Assembly: GCA_024103005.1 (NCBI GenBank)
Contig: JAGFJA010000001.1
Span: 1 to 52,764, forward strand
Origin: Saprospiraceae bacterium
GTDB taxonomy: Bacteria > Bacteroidota > Bacteroidia > Chitinophagales > Saprospiraceae
Length of the DNA stretch: 52,764 bases
Reading direction: 5' to 3'
The first letter of the stretch is position 1; each line of letters opens with the position of its first letter. This document shows, piece by piece, positions 8,902-18,120 of the stretch. The notes below the pieces were generated by a model, which did not search any database, was not told the origin of the DNA, and saw only the letters and a list, made by a program, of their open reading frames with translations. The translations under genes were made by a program, and so were the position numbers.

Positions 8902-9398
8902 GAAGAAGTTTCTCGGTGTTTGCAGTTTTCTTTTTTCTCTTTTGTCTGATCTCAAACAATAGGGCAGCAGGGTTGAGGGATACTTTGCCTTCTAAGGTAT
9001 TTCTTTTGGGCGAAAATGAAGAATTGATGGATGCTCTGAATAAAAAATATCCCAATCTTCTCATTGCTGTCTATGATAATAATATGGACAAGGCTTATGA
9101 TAGATGGATGGAGGTTCTTTCAGATATGGAGGATTATGCGACATCCATCAATTACGATTTAAAAGGGATTAAACTTTGGATGAATATTTACTGGAATATG
9201 AATGGATATATTGATTATATCGGATTCTATTTAAAGCCCAATAGCAGGAATATTAAAATCAATGAATTGAAAGCTTTTTTTACAAGTTATTTGCGGCATC
9301 AAAAAATAAAACTTTCTGCTTCTAAATATTATTATCACAATGGAAGCGCTACTTTTCCAACACATTATAATTTGCTGAAAGAAAAGCAGCAAAATTAA
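8898..9398 (+). CDS. hypothetical secreted protein
   Basis: The 166-residue protein has a clear signal peptide (residues about 1-24, RRSFSVFAVFFFLFCLISNN core, ending near RAA). The mature part is mixed alpha/beta with many Tyr and Asn residues: DKAYDRWMEVLSDMEDY and LKGIKLWMNIYWNMNGYIDY. I do not recognise a family. The end, SATFPTHYNLL, may be a conserved beta-strand, loosely like the C-termini of small periplasmic Bacteroidota proteins. A TATATTTG box at 8863-8870 could provide its own promoter. The gene converges on the sensor kinase gene. Confidence 0.6.
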   Translation: MRRSFSVFAVFFFLFCLISNNRAAGLRDTLPSKVFLLGENEELMDALNKKYPNLLIAVYDNNMDKAYDRWMEVLSDMEDYATSINYDLKGIKLWMNIYWNMNGYIDYIGFYLKPNSRNIKINELKAFFTSYLRHQKIKLSASKYYYHNGSATFPTHYNLLKEKQQN

Positions 9399-9552
9399 AT
9401 CCATTATGTAAGGAGTGACCAGGTACAGACTATTTATTGCCTGGCATCTTGATTCCGGCAATGGAGTTTACCCGTCTGAGATTGTCAGGGTTTTGTTTAT
9501 TCATAAACACCTTTGAAAGAGCAACAGAATGGTCTGTCAACAGGGTGATGTA

Positions 9553-12500
9553 TTAAGATAGTTGTGGCAGGCTGATTTTGAATATGCTACCTACGCCTTC
9601 TTCACTGAAGACTTCGAATTTTGCACTTATGAGATGAATCAGATTATTCAGAATAATGCTTCCGTGTCCGCCATTGTTAGTGGAATGATTTCCTTCGATA
9701 AACTGGCGGAGTTTGTCCGGTTTAAATCCCGGTCCATTGTCTGAAATATAGATACATACGCCACCGCCCTCTATGGTGGCTGAGATGCGGATTCTACCTT
9801 GTTTAGTAATTTTATTGGAATTGTCAACGATATTTCTGACAATTGTAGAAAGTATTTGTCTGTCGGTAAGGACGATAATATAGCAGGGTTCGATGATGAT
9901 TTCATTGCCATTGATGACTACGATATCCTTGTACAAATGTTTAATTTCTGACAGCAGGGCCATCAAATCAAACATTTCTTTATTGACCCTGAAGTTGGAG
10001 TGCTGGCTGGCAGCCCAGGTAAAAAACTGTTCGGTAAACTCATTCAGGGCGGCCGTAGAACTCTTGAGTGCCGATACTCTTTGTTCAAGGATTTCTACTG
10101 ACAACTTGTTGTAATTCTTATCCAATTGGGTGGCCATCATTTGGACAAACCGGATTGGAGACCTCAGGTCGTGGAGTATCATTGTAGTTACCTGGTCTTT
10201 TAACTTGTTGCTTTCAATCAATCTTTGCTCAGAGACTTCAAGCTTTTTGATGGTAGATTGAAGTACTTTTGTCTGTTCCTCGATTTTTCTTTTCAGGTTT
10301 TGATTATTCCGTCTTAACAACCGGGTGCGTAGCCATACAACGATATAAATAATCAGAATGGCAAAAATAATAAGTAAATCATAGAACCATAGTGAGTTAT
10401 AAAAAGGAGGAATTACATTTAGTTTGAGTTGCAATGTATTTGCAGTATTCTGATCCACATCAAAGAGGTGGCGTATTTCAATGGTATATTTTCCATAAGG
10501 CAGGTGGTTGAAAATTATTTCTCCATTGTCGGGAACTTTGACCCATTCTTTATTCCAACCATTGATTCTATAAAGAAGTCGCAAATTATTTTTATTGCCA
10601 TAAAATGGGGTTGTGACATCGAGTTTCATGTCTGAAAATCGCTGCAATAAATGGAGTGTGCCGTCCTTGAAATAATTATTGTAGAGTTGGTTATATGTTA
10701 GTTCTGAGATATAAATTTTTTTGTCCGGCAATGGCTGATTAAACTGGTTGGGATAAAATCTCATAATGCCCATGATACTCGGTATAGACAGTGCGCCATC
10801 TTTAAGCCAAACAAAGGCAGGAATGCATCCGCCGTTGAATTCATTGGACTTCAGGTGGTCTTCCATTGAATACATATAGTATCTGACAGGAGTATTTGGG
10901 TTTTTGGCATATTTTAACAGGTCACTGATTTTCACCCGAAAAAGACCATTGTTCGAGGGGAGAAAAAAACTCCCTGTTTTGTCATCGATAAAGGCATGTA
11001 CTGACTTTAACCCCGCGAATGGGGTTGTCGGAAAAGCAGTTGTCTTGTTGTCCTCTAACAGGAAGATTCCTTTATTATAACTAGATATCCATAGTCTGCC
11101 ATCTTTGTCCTGATAAATTGATCGGATATAAACAGAGTCCAGCGCGTGATGAGTTATTTTTTTGTCTGATTTGTTATACCAGATAAGCCCTTCTTCTGTT
11201 CCGATAATAAAATTATTTTGAGCATCCTGAAATACAGTTGTTATGAATTTTTTTCTTTTTTCTAGGACTCTTTGATGTAAGATGATGACATCGTCCTTCA
11301 GTTGATAAAAGTCAGTTTGAGTAAATACATTTATTATATCCGGATTTTGAATATCATTTTTGATATAAGCAATATTGGATTCAAGGGGATGAATAAGTTC
11401 CGGTTTTTGAGTCCTGAGATTATATTTATAAAGAAGGTTTTCATTTCCGTAATATATGTATTGATTTTGGTGCAGGTATGAGCTGATGCTCATCAATCCC
11501 AGGTTTTTTAAAGTGTCGATTGTATTGTCGGGTCGATATACATATCGTTGGCAAATAATGCTCTGATCGGGTAGCAGCAACTGACTGTAAAATCCTCTTC
11601 TTACAATTTCATCATTTACTTCATAATAATTAAAAAACTGGCGACTAAGTATATACAATCCGTTTACGGCAGAACCGATATAATATTTTTGTTGATCTTT
11701 ATTATAAAAAATATTATCTATTGCCTTGATGCTTAGGTCACTGATAATCAGTTTCGAGGAGAGTCCATGATGTGGATCAACATTCAACTTATAAAGCGAG
11801 GTGCCGCTATAGAGGTAGCCTGCATCATTGCCACGTATTAACTTAAAGTTGCCAGACCGGAAAGCCGGGTTTTTTGTGACAGGACCTGTAATATTAGTAA
11901 AATTTGTTAGCCTTAGACCATCTTTATATACTCTGAAAAAGGTAGATTTGGAATGTACGGATATATAATATTGTCCAACCATTACATTCTGAACATCATA
12001 AAAATCAGTTTTAGCTTCATCTATTTTCTGAAACTTATCATCGTTCAGATAAAACAAATAATTATCCAACTTAAGATACGCATGCCTGTCATTGGTAAAG
12101 TTTAAATCAATGCCTTTTTTCTTGGGATATTCGGATTGAAGCTGTTTGATCTTGTTCTGAAAAGAATAAAAATTAAACGGGTATTTCCGGTAAAACAGAG
12201 CCTGCTGCTTTTTGGTGTCCAAGAGTTGTGGGAAAGGTGCAAACTTGTGGGAACTGATATTAATATGGATGAGTTGATTTTTATCATTGATAAAGAAAAT
12301 CTCTCCATCAGATGTTTTAAAGGATCTTCTGAATCGGATAGATTGCAGGCCTTTGATATTTTCGTTGTTAAAAACTTTGAAGTTTAATCCGTCATACCGG
12401 ATTAATCCCAGCTCACAAGAAAGCCAACAAAATCCGTTTTGGTCAAATTGAATACCTGTAATGCTGTTTTGCGGTAAACCATTGGTTGTGTTATAGTTTA

Positions 12501-12585
12501 TAATTCCAAAATGATTTGATTGACCGAACAAACAGAACGGAATCAAAAAGAGGAGAAACACAAAACACGGTCTGAAGTTGTACAT
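9553..12585 (-). CDS. two-component-propeller sensor histidine kinase
   Basis: Taking the ATG at 12585 rather than a TTG three codons earlier gives 1010 residues with signal peptide MYNFRPCFVFLLFLIPFCLFG. The periplasmic part to about 640 is a set of propeller repeats (for example ITGIQFDQNGFCWLSCELGL and IRSIYQDKDGRLWISSYNKG). A Y_Y_Y-type domain follows (LRLLYRINGWNKEWV, LPYGKYTIEI). One membrane helix is near 734-754, then a coiled coil. The H box is MILHDLRSP (His near 805) and the ATPase part has NIVDNSNK, ISDNGPGF and GGHGS. No receiver or DNA-binding domain is fused and no response regulator lies nearby, so its partner is elsewhere. Such sensors often detect polysaccharide fragments or envelope state. 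Confidence 0.85.
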   Translation of the reverse strand: MYNFRPCFVFLLFLIPFCLFGQSNHFGIINYNTTNGLPQNSITGIQFDQNGFCWLSCELGLIRYDGLNFKVFNNENIKGLQSIRFRRSFKTSDGEIFFINDKNQLIHINISSHKFAPFPQLLDTKKQQALFYRKYPFNFYSFQNKIKQLQSEYPKKKGIDLNFTNDRHAYLKLDNYLFYLNDDKFQKIDEAKTDFYDVQNVMVGQYYISVHSKSTFFRVYKDGLRLTNFTNITGPVTKNPAFRSGNFKLIRGNDAGYLYSGTSLYKLNVDPHHGLSSKLIISDLSIKAIDNIFYNKDQQKYYIGSAVNGLYILSRQFFNYYEVNDEIVRRGFYSQLLLPDQSIICQRYVYRPDNTIDTLKNLGLMSISSYLHQNQYIYYGNENLLYKYNLRTQKPELIHPLESNIAYIKNDIQNPDIINVFTQTDFYQLKDDVIILHQRVLEKRKKFITTVFQDAQNNFIIGTEEGLIWYNKSDKKITHHALDSVYIRSIYQDKDGRLWISSYNKGIFLLEDNKTTAFPTTPFAGLKSVHAFIDDKTGSFFLPSNNGLFRVKISDLLKYAKNPNTPVRYYMYSMEDHLKSNEFNGGCIPAFVWLKDGALSIPSIMGIMRFYPNQFNQPLPDKKIYISELTYNQLYNNYFKDGTLHLLQRFSDMKLDVTTPFYGNKNNLRLLYRINGWNKEWVKVPDNGEIIFNHLPYGKYTIEIRHLFDVDQNTANTLQLKLNVIPPFYNSLWFYDLLIIFAILIIYIVVWLRTRLLRRNNQNLKRKIEEQTKVLQSTIKKLEVSEQRLIESNKLKDQVTTMILHDLRSPIRFVQMMATQLDKNYNKLSVEILEQRVSALKSSTAALNEFTEQFFTWAASQHSNFRVNKEMFDLMALLSEIKHLYKDIVVINGNEIIIEPCYIIVLTDRQILSTIVRNIVDNSNKITKQGRIRISATIEGGGVCIYISDNGPGFKPDKLRQFIEGNHSTNNGGHGSIILNNLIHLISAKFEVFSEEGVGSIFKISLPQLS

Positions 12586-12689
12586 TATCCACAAAATCGG
12601 CTCAATTTACAACCCAAAAGCCATATTGTCCTCAAATTAAGGGGATTTTTGTAGTAATAAATCTACAAGTTTTGTTTGGGAGGATGTTT

Positions 12690-12823
12690 TATCTTTGTGA
12701 TGAAAAAAATTGAAACACGGTCTTTAAACTTTTCACACACATAAAGACATTAATATAAATATCTATCGGATATTTCTAATTTATCAAAATCGTTCCTTTC
12801 CCATATTTAGGAACGATTTTTTT
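12690..12823 (+). ncRNA. candidate small RNA, or bidirectional terminator region
   Basis: On the plus strand a TATCTTTG box (12690-12697) is followed about 90 bases later by a strong intrinsic terminator. The terminator stem is AAATCGTTCCT (12787-12797) with AGGAACGATTT (12809-12819) and a run of T residues to 12823. A small hairpin AAATATC-TATCG-GATATTT lies between. No plus-strand gene follows, so the expected product is a free RNA of about 120 bases starting near 12704. The -33 element is poor (TTG only 15 bases upstream of the -7 box). The hairpin also lies just beyond the NAD kinase stop and can serve as its terminator on the minus strand. Confidence 0.4.
12787..12823 (+). terminator. 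intrinsic terminator hairpin
   Basis: An 11-bp perfect stem (12787-12797 with 12809-12819) and an 11-base loop are followed by T residues to 12823. The T-run favours the plus strand. The minus-strand side ends TTTTGATAAATT and may weakly terminate the nadK operon. Confidence 0.7.
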
Positions 12824-12834
12824 ATTTAGGCAAG

Positions 12835-13728
12835 TTACTTCTTATAGTTTCGCAAGTCTCTTCCCCATTGCAGCTTGTCTCGCATGGTTTTCATAAAGGT
12901 TAACTTATGCAGCCTGACCAACCCGATGGTATGAGAAGCTTTGCGGACACTTATTCTGGAAGAGTGAGATATTACCTCATATCGACTGTCTAAAGTGCAC
13001 AGAAAGTTCTCTGCCCTGCCTTCGATGGTAAACTCCAGTTCAGCACAGTCAGGCACAACCAACGGACGTACGCTCATATTATGCGGTGCAATGGGGGTGA
13101 TGATGAAATTCTCGGCTGTAGGCATCAGAATAGGCCCGCCACAACTAAGGCTATAACCGGTACTACCGGTAGGGGTTGAAATAATCAATCCGTCAGCCCA
13201 ATATGAATTGAGAAATTCGCCGTTCATCATGACATGAATCACAATCATGGAAGAATGGTCTCGCTTGATGATGGTCATGTCATTTAGTGCGTATGGATAA
13301 GACTTGAATTGTCCTTCATTTGAAGAAAAATGAAGCAATGATCTGTATTCTATTGTATAATCAGAGGCAACCAGTCTGTCGATGGTCTGTACAATATAAC
13401 GTTTTTCGATACTGGCTAAAAAGCCCAGCCTTCCCAGGTTTATTCCGACGATAGGTATTCCGCTTGCTCCGATCATCATCGATGCTTCCAGCAGAGTGCC
13501 ATCCCCACCCAGTGAAAAGAGGAAGTCAATGCCGGATTCCTTAGTAAAGTCAATATAATCGATGATCTCAACTTCCTGAGGAATGGTAATCCATTTTTGA
13601 GCAACTTCATAAGTCTGGAAGGGTATGGTTACCCGCCATCCAACCATCAGGCATTTATCCAGCAACTCCTGAACAAAGGCTGCCTGGTCTGCTTCGATTA
13701 TTTTTGCAAATATTACAATGTGCTTCAT
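12835..13728 (-). CDS. nadK: NAD kinase
   Basis: This 297-residue cytoplasmic enzyme phosphorylates NAD+ to NADP+ with ATP. Diagnostic motifs are all present: FSLGGDGTLLEA (GGDG at 74-77), INLGRLGFLA near 97-105, ALNDMTIIK near 147-155, and the glycine-rich ADGLIISTPTGSTGYSLSCGGP at 178-199. The length is typical. The start ATG overlaps the stop of the upstream barrel gene (ATGA), so it is the last gene of a three-gene overlapping operon. Confidence 0.97.
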   Translation of the reverse strand: MKHIVIFAKIIEADQAAFVQELLDKCLMVGWRVTIPFQTYEVAQKWITIPQEVEIIDYIDFTKESGIDFLFSLGGDGTLLEASMMIGASGIPIVGINLGRLGFLASIEKRYIVQTIDRLVASDYTIEYRSLLHFSSNEGQFKSYPYALNDMTIIKRDHSSMIVIHVMMNGEFLNSYWADGLIISTPTGSTGYSLSCGGPILMPTAENFIITPIAPHNMSVRPLVVPDCAELEFTIEGRAENFLCTLDSRYEVISHSSRISVRKASHTIGLVRLHKLTFMKTMRDKLQWGRDLRNYKK

Positions 13729-15116
13729 AGGCCTGCGTCAAAGTGAATAAAAAATCCGGTTGAGCCATTGCTGTTTTTCGATACCTCCAGGCGCAATAAT
13801 TTATTATAATAAAACACGATATCAAGTCCTATGCCATAACCATTAATCAGTTTATTGGTCAATGGATTACCTTGGGCATAGAACCTGTCCCACACCTGAG
13901 CTATATCAAAGCCTCCGGTAAGATATATATCCAAAGGCATGCGCTGATAAGATCGGAGAAACATCCATTTTCCCCAGTCCAGATTCTTTTCAAATATACA
14001 AAACCTCAGAATTCCCTTTGATAAAAAATAATCCTGACCGTCTATGACCTGATAATCATAACCTCTGACATAGAGGTCTTCATAGCCGAGAGCCTTGTTA
14101 AAATAGTAGGGTATTTTTCTGCGATCGAGATTATATCGAAGAAAAATGTGTTCTTCATAGCTTAGTTTCTTTGAGATTTTTTTGTAGTTCGATATTCGGG
14201 CACCTATATCGGATTTGTGGATACTTTGCCCTCCCATTCCCAACTGGTCAATATAAGCACCAATAAGCCATCCTTTCATTGCATAAGGTACCATATCCCT
14301 GGTGTCATGGGTAAAAGAATAGGAGATTTCGGTAAATAGAAGTCGTGGGGCGCCATTAAAATAGTCCTGATTATAATGAAAGGCAAGACTATCACTTGCC
14401 TTGAAAAGATAGTTGTTTATTTCCAGTCGGTGTTTGGAATATATTCCGGGTCGATATATCAGGCTGAGGCCCAGCTTTGTTCTACGCAGCAAATCGGCGT
14501 CAACACTATTTTTAAAAAGCAAATAATTATTTGTTGTTTTAATCGCAACTTCTCTGTTGGCGGAAAAAAAAGTCGTTATCCCGATTCCCAATGTATTGGC
14601 TTGATTGAGGTAAGGAAATTCATAATCCAGGGATATTTTTTTTGTAAAGCCGGCCTGGGCGTATAACTTTAACGGATCGCCATTGCCTGTGAGGTTGATG
14701 TGTTGGAAATAAGCTCCATAGGACAAGGTCTTCAGACTTCGGTGATAGTTGTTCCACCACTTGTTAAAATCATTGTCAAGAAACTCAAGTAATGGAGCCG
14801 GATAAATGTACAAACCTTCCTTACACGTTATCCTGACTGAACCACTGTGTTTTTCAAGATTAAGGTCGATTAAGTTGAATATGGCCGATACGACCAGATT
14901 GGTGTTGAGTATTCGTTTTTCATTGGTTTTGAATCGGGAAACGATGTCTTTCAACTCAATTGAGTCGCCGGGATGGAAATCTATTTCCCGCATCAGGATA
15001 TAGTGTCTTGTCTTCTTCAGACCTTCCAGTCGGATTTCTTTTATCTCTATTTTTTGTGCATGCGATGGAAGTATAATTTCACCAAGGAATAAAACAAAAA
15101 GTATCATCCTCCGCAT
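13725..15116 (-). CDS. Omp85-superfamily outer-membrane protein with POTRA domain
   Basis: Starting at the ATG at 15116 gives a good signal peptide, RRMILFVLFLGEIILPSHAQ. The frame is open upstream to a GTG at 15164 that overlaps the previous stop (GTGA), so the longer form cannot be excluded. After the signal, EIKEIRLEGLKKTRHYILMR begins a single POTRA-like domain. About 330 residues of alternating beta strands follow, with typical Omp85 loop features (FTHDTRDMVPYAMKGW, YFNKALGYEDLYVRGYDYQVIDGQ) and a C-terminal strand ending FFIHFDAGL. It has one POTRA instead of the five of BamA. It is therefore a smaller relative that may transport or insert some other substrate. Its operon partner nadK gives no functional hint. 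Confidence 0.7.
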   Translation of the reverse strand: MRRMILFVLFLGEIILPSHAQKIEIKEIRLEGLKKTRHYILMREIDFHPGDSIELKDIVSRFKTNEKRILNTNLVVSAIFNLIDLNLEKHSGSVRITCKEGLYIYPAPLLEFLDNDFNKWWNNYHRSLKTLSYGAYFQHINLTGNGDPLKLYAQAGFTKKISLDYEFPYLNQANTLGIGITTFFSANREVAIKTTNNYLLFKNSVDADLLRRTKLGLSLIYRPGIYSKHRLEINNYLFKASDSLAFHYNQDYFNGAPRLLFTEISYSFTHDTRDMVPYAMKGWLIGAYIDQLGMGGQSIHKSDIGARISNYKKISKKLSYEEHIFLRYNLDRRKIPYYFNKALGYEDLYVRGYDYQVIDGQDYFLSKGILRFCIFEKNLDWGKWMFLRSYQRMPLDIYLTGGFDIAQVWDRFYAQGNPLTNKLINGYGIGLDIVFYYNKLLRLEVSKNSNGSTGFFIHFDAGL

Positions 15117-15160
15117 CAAGACGGCAGGAAAAAATGAAGACTTTATAGAGGAAATTATTA

Positions 15161-15760
15161 TCACCGCATCTTAGGACGACGCTGCTTGGTGCCGCCACGT
15201 TGTGACATTGCCATCCTGTTTTGCATGCCCATCTGGCCTGTTTTTCCGAGGGCTTGTTTAAATTGTTTGATCTGATCTTTGATCATGGATTCGGTCACTT
15301 TGAGCTCCTCAGCTTTTTTTACAAGGGTGGCTGCCTGTCGATAGTTGTTTTTAAGTGCTGCCAGATTAGCCTGTTGGAGGTAGATCATAGCTTTTTCATT
15401 GTCGGAAGTATATTTGGAGTTTTCGCTTTCTTTGAAGGATTCATTGGCTGCATTATAGTCTTTTTCCTGCATGGCGAAGGAGCCTTTGAGCATATAGTAG
15501 GCTGAGCGACCCGGGCCGAATAATAATTTCGGGAAAAAAGTAAGTGCGAGCCTTTTCTTTGCACCTGCAATATCTTGTTTCTGCATTAAAAGGCTGGCAG
15601 ATTGCACCGTTCCTATCATCAAATAACCAACAAACAATATCAACGCTATTAAATATAAGGGAAAGGCGTACCAGAAACCAAAAAAAATAGTCAGAATGAT
15701 TCCGGCTATGACGGATCCTGCTATCAGGGCAAAACGCAAAAATATATTGATAGTAAACAT
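15161..15760 (-). CDS. small membrane protein with TPR-like C-terminal half
   Basis: The 199-residue protein begins with two adjacent membrane helices (FALIAGSVIAGIILTIFFGF and YAFPLYLIALILFVGYLM). A cytoplasmic helical segment follows in which AYYMLKGSFAMQEKDYNAAN and AMIYLQQANLAALKNNYRQA have tetratricopeptide spacing. The tail is very basic (QRGGTKQRRPKMR). I do not recognise a named family. It is the first gene of the operon with the Omp85-like protein and nadK, behind a good promoter, and its stop overlaps the possible GTG start of the next gene. Confidence 0.65.
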   Translation of the reverse strand: MFTINIFLRFALIAGSVIAGIILTIFFGFWYAFPLYLIALILFVGYLMIGTVQSASLLMQKQDIAGAKKRLALTFFPKLLFGPGRSAYYMLKGSFAMQEKDYNAANESFKESENSKYTSDNEKAMIYLQQANLAALKNNYRQAATLVKKAEELKVTESMIKDQIKQFKQALGKTGQMGMQNRMAMSQRGGTKQRRPKMR

Positions 15761-15774
15761 AGACTAATTTTGTG

Positions 15775-15804
15775 CAAAAGTAATAAATAGAATCATATTA
15801 TCAA
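15775..15804 (-). promoter_or_regulatory. promoter of the membrane protein/Omp85/nadK operon
   Basis: On the minus strand TTG (15804-15802) is followed after 19 bases by TACTTTTG (15782-15775), an excellent match to TTG/TAnnTTTG. Transcription would start near 15768, leaving a leader of fewer than ten bases. Confidence 0.65.
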
Positions 15805-15902
15805 CCTTGCCGGAATTTTGACAAGGTCGGTAATATGCTTACAAATCAGACTGAAATACTGTCAAGCCGGGAATAAATCTTAGGCTATCAATTCTCGGGG
15901 TC

Positions 15903-17540
15903 TTAATGTGGCGTTGTACCCATTGGACGTTGGCGGCTCCAGCTACCTATATGAGCGACTCCCCAGTGGTCCGGACTTGCATTGTCAAAGTCGAGCTTAT
16001 ACCTTTCAGGAATTTCTTTGAGGAAAGAGCCGACCTCATATTCAGGGAATATTTCACGATAGGTGAGCATGGATTCGAACGAAATCCTTCTGTATATGTG
16101 TGATCTGGTAATATTTTCTATCTTATCCAGACCGGACGCGCCCAGCAGCTCAACAACACTTTCTACCGTGCTTTTGTGGAAGTTGGCGACACGGGTCTTT
16201 TTATCTTCTACGACTAATCCGATGGTCAGTTTGGGGTCTTGAGTAGCCACACCTGTCGGGCAACGGTTGGTATTGCAAAGCAAGGCCTGAATACAGCCTA
16301 CGGCCATCATCATTGCTCTTGCAGAATAGCAGGCATCTGCACCAAGTGCCATTGCCCTGATGATATGGAATCCGGTGGTTATCTTTCCGGAAGCCAGTAT
16401 TTTGACGTGTTTTCTGATGTCAAGACCGGTGAGCATATTGTGTATAAAGGCCAGTCCGTCTAAGAGCGGGGCACCGACATAGTTAGAAAATTCCTGAGGT
16501 GCGGCACCTGTTCCGCCTTCTGCTCCGTCGATGGTGATGAAGTCCGGATAAATATCCTCTTCTATCATCGCCTTACAGATACCGATAAATTCGCTTTTGT
16601 GACCGATACACAGCTTGAATCCGATAGGCTTGCCACCTGACAATTCACGTAGGTGAGCGACAAAGCGGACGAGACCACGTGGTGTGTCGAAGGCTTTGTG
16701 ATATGGTGGTGAAGCGACCAGCGTATGTGGTTCTATTCCCCTGATAGCGGCTATTTCCGGAGTATTCTTAGAAGCCGGGAGAATACCGCCATGACCGGGC
16801 TTGGCTCCCTGAGAAAGTTTAATTTCTATCATTTTAACTTGCGGAGTAGCTGCCTTGAGCTTGAATAATTCAGGACTGAAATTGCCATCCTCTGTTCTGC
16901 AGCCAAAGTACCCTGTCCCGATCTGCCAGATGATATCTCCGCCGTGTTTAAGGTGGTGTGGTGTTAATCCTCCTTCCCCTGTATTGTGGGCAAATCCGCC
17001 TATTTTTGCACCAGCATTCATGGCTTCCACTGCATTGGCACTCAGCGATCCATAACTCATGGCCGAAATATTATAAATGCTTGCAGAGTATGGTTGTTTA
17101 CAATCCTTGTTGCCGATAATCACCCGCGGATTGTGATTGAGGGTGTTGAAATCCTTAGGCGAGATGGAGTGGCACAGCCATTCGTAGCCTTCCGTATAAA
17201 CATCCAATTGAGTTCCGAAAGGCATGGTGTCATTATCTTTTTTGGCACGCTGATATATGGTGTTCCTGTCGATACGATTGATAGGGCGGCCGTCGATATC
17301 ACTCTCAATAAAATATTGGTAAATTTTAGGTCTTAGTTCCTCCATAATATACCGCAGGCGGCCGGCCAAAGGAAATATACGCATCAGTGCGTGTTTCTTC
17401 TGATACATATCATAATAGCCCAGTGCCGTAAACCCAAGGACGATGCCCAACAGAACATACCAGTTTGGATTCAGAAAAATTGAAAGAGCCAACACAATAA
17501 GTATGGTAAGGGTGGAAATAAGGACAAATTTTTTTCTCAT
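15903..17540 (-). CDS. FMN-binding glutamate-synthase-family protein
   Basis: The 545-residue protein has two N-terminal membrane helices (within residues 5-45). The FMN/synthase domain of large-subunit glutamate synthase (PF01645) follows: YGSLSANAVEAMNAGAKIGG, NTGEGGLTPHH, EIKLSQGAKPGHGG, TIDGAEGGTGAAP and VKILASGKITTGF. Cysteines in CIQALLCNTNRCPTG match the iron-sulfur ligand region. It lacks the glutaminase and GXGXG domains of full GltB, so it is the stand-alone class common in Bacteroidota. That class is often annotated as a glutamate synthase, but its true electron donor and product are unknown. The membrane anchor argues for a partner at the inner membrane. It has no gene partners here. 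Confidence 0.85.
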   Translation of the reverse strand: MRKKFVLISTLTILIVLALSIFLNPNWYVLLGIVLGFTALGYYDMYQKKHALMRIFPLAGRLRYIMEELRPKIYQYFIESDIDGRPINRIDRNTIYQRAKKDNDTMPFGTQLDVYTEGYEWLCHSISPKDFNTLNHNPRVIIGNKDCKQPYSASIYNISAMSYGSLSANAVEAMNAGAKIGGFAHNTGEGGLTPHHLKHGGDIIWQIGTGYFGCRTEDGNFSPELFKLKAATPQVKMIEIKLSQGAKPGHGGILPASKNTPEIAAIRGIEPHTLVASPPYHKAFDTPRGLVRFVAHLRELSGGKPIGFKLCIGHKSEFIGICKAMIEEDIYPDFITIDGAEGGTGAAPQEFSNYVGAPLLDGLAFIHNMLTGLDIRKHVKILASGKITTGFHIIRAMALGADACYSARAMMMAVGCIQALLCNTNRCPTGVATQDPKLTIGLVVEDKKTRVANFHKSTVESVVELLGASGLDKIENITRSHIYRRISFESMLTYREIFPEYEVGSFLKEIPERYKLDFDNASPDHWGVAHIGSWSRQRPMGTTPH

Positions 17541-17604
17541 GATGTCAAAGTAAAAATAAAACGGTTTTATTCCAAGGTAAATAATGATTTTAAGCTAAAA
17601 TTAG

Positions 17605-17979
17605 TTATTCATTCCTTACTGTCAAAATTTTTAATTGTTTCTTTCCTCCGGGCAACATCCATTCCACCAGATTACCTTCCTTAAAACCAATCAGTGCGAC
17701 CCCAAGAGGCGAGAATACCGAAATTTTTTGTTGAGCCGGATTGGCGTTTTCCGGAAGGGTGATGGTGATATTCCACAACTTACGGGTAGCCTCATCCCGG
17801 ATTTCCACGCCGGAATTCAGTCGGATGACTCCTGCATCAAGTTGGTCGTCAGACACTATTTCAGCCCTTTCAAGTTCGAGTCCCAGTTGGCTTACTTCCT
17901 TGGTTTTTAGTTGTACCGGATAATTGATAATCAATGATTTAAGGGTTTTGAAGTCAGAATCGCAAATTTTTGGTACCAT
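17605..17979 (-). CDS. Rnk/GreA C-terminal-domain protein
   Basis: This 124-residue protein matches the GreA/GreB C-terminal fold as found in Rnk-like proteins: GVEIRDEATRKLWNITITLP, then ISVFSPLGVALIGFKEGNLV and WMLPGGKKQLKI. The SPLGVALIGFKEGD-type loop is the conserved core. The short N-terminal helix lacks the long coiled coil that GreA inserts into the RNA polymerase channel. It therefore probably binds polymerase without cleaving backtracked RNA. The gene stands alone behind an unusually long leader of about 260 bases. Confidence 0.75.
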   Translation of the reverse strand: MVPKICDSDFKTLKSLIINYPVQLKTKEVSQLGLELERAEIVSDDQLDAGVIRLNSGVEIRDEATRKLWNITITLPENANPAQQKISVFSPLGVALIGFKEGNLVEWMLPGGKKQLKILTVRNE

Positions 17980-18087
17980 AATAATAGTTTTTTAAATAAT
18001 AATTACCCCTGCAAAGACTTTATCCTTTACAACAGGGCAGATTAAGAATAATTAAATAAAAGTTAAAATTTTAAAACGAAGATGAAT

Positions 18088-18120
18088 CCCCCCGTTTTAA
18101 CTGTTAAAATGAACGGAGGG
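18088..18120 (-). promoter_or_regulatory. GC-rich hairpin in the Rnk-like gene leader
   Basis: CCC-CCCGTT style arm (18088-18096) pairs with AACGGAGGG (18112-18120) with one mismatch, around an A/T loop that is itself palindromic (TTTTAAC/GTTAAAA). It lies between the predicted start site (about 18237) and the Rnk-like start codon, overlapping the stop of a 39-codon upstream ORF. It has no clean T-run, so it is a structured leader element and not an obvious terminator. Confidence 0.5.

Noticed and set aside
12700-12744. 14-codon ORF after the TATCTTTG box near 12690
   Set aside because: Its ATG overlaps the expected transcription start, so it would not be in the transcript; treated as part of an RNA candidate.
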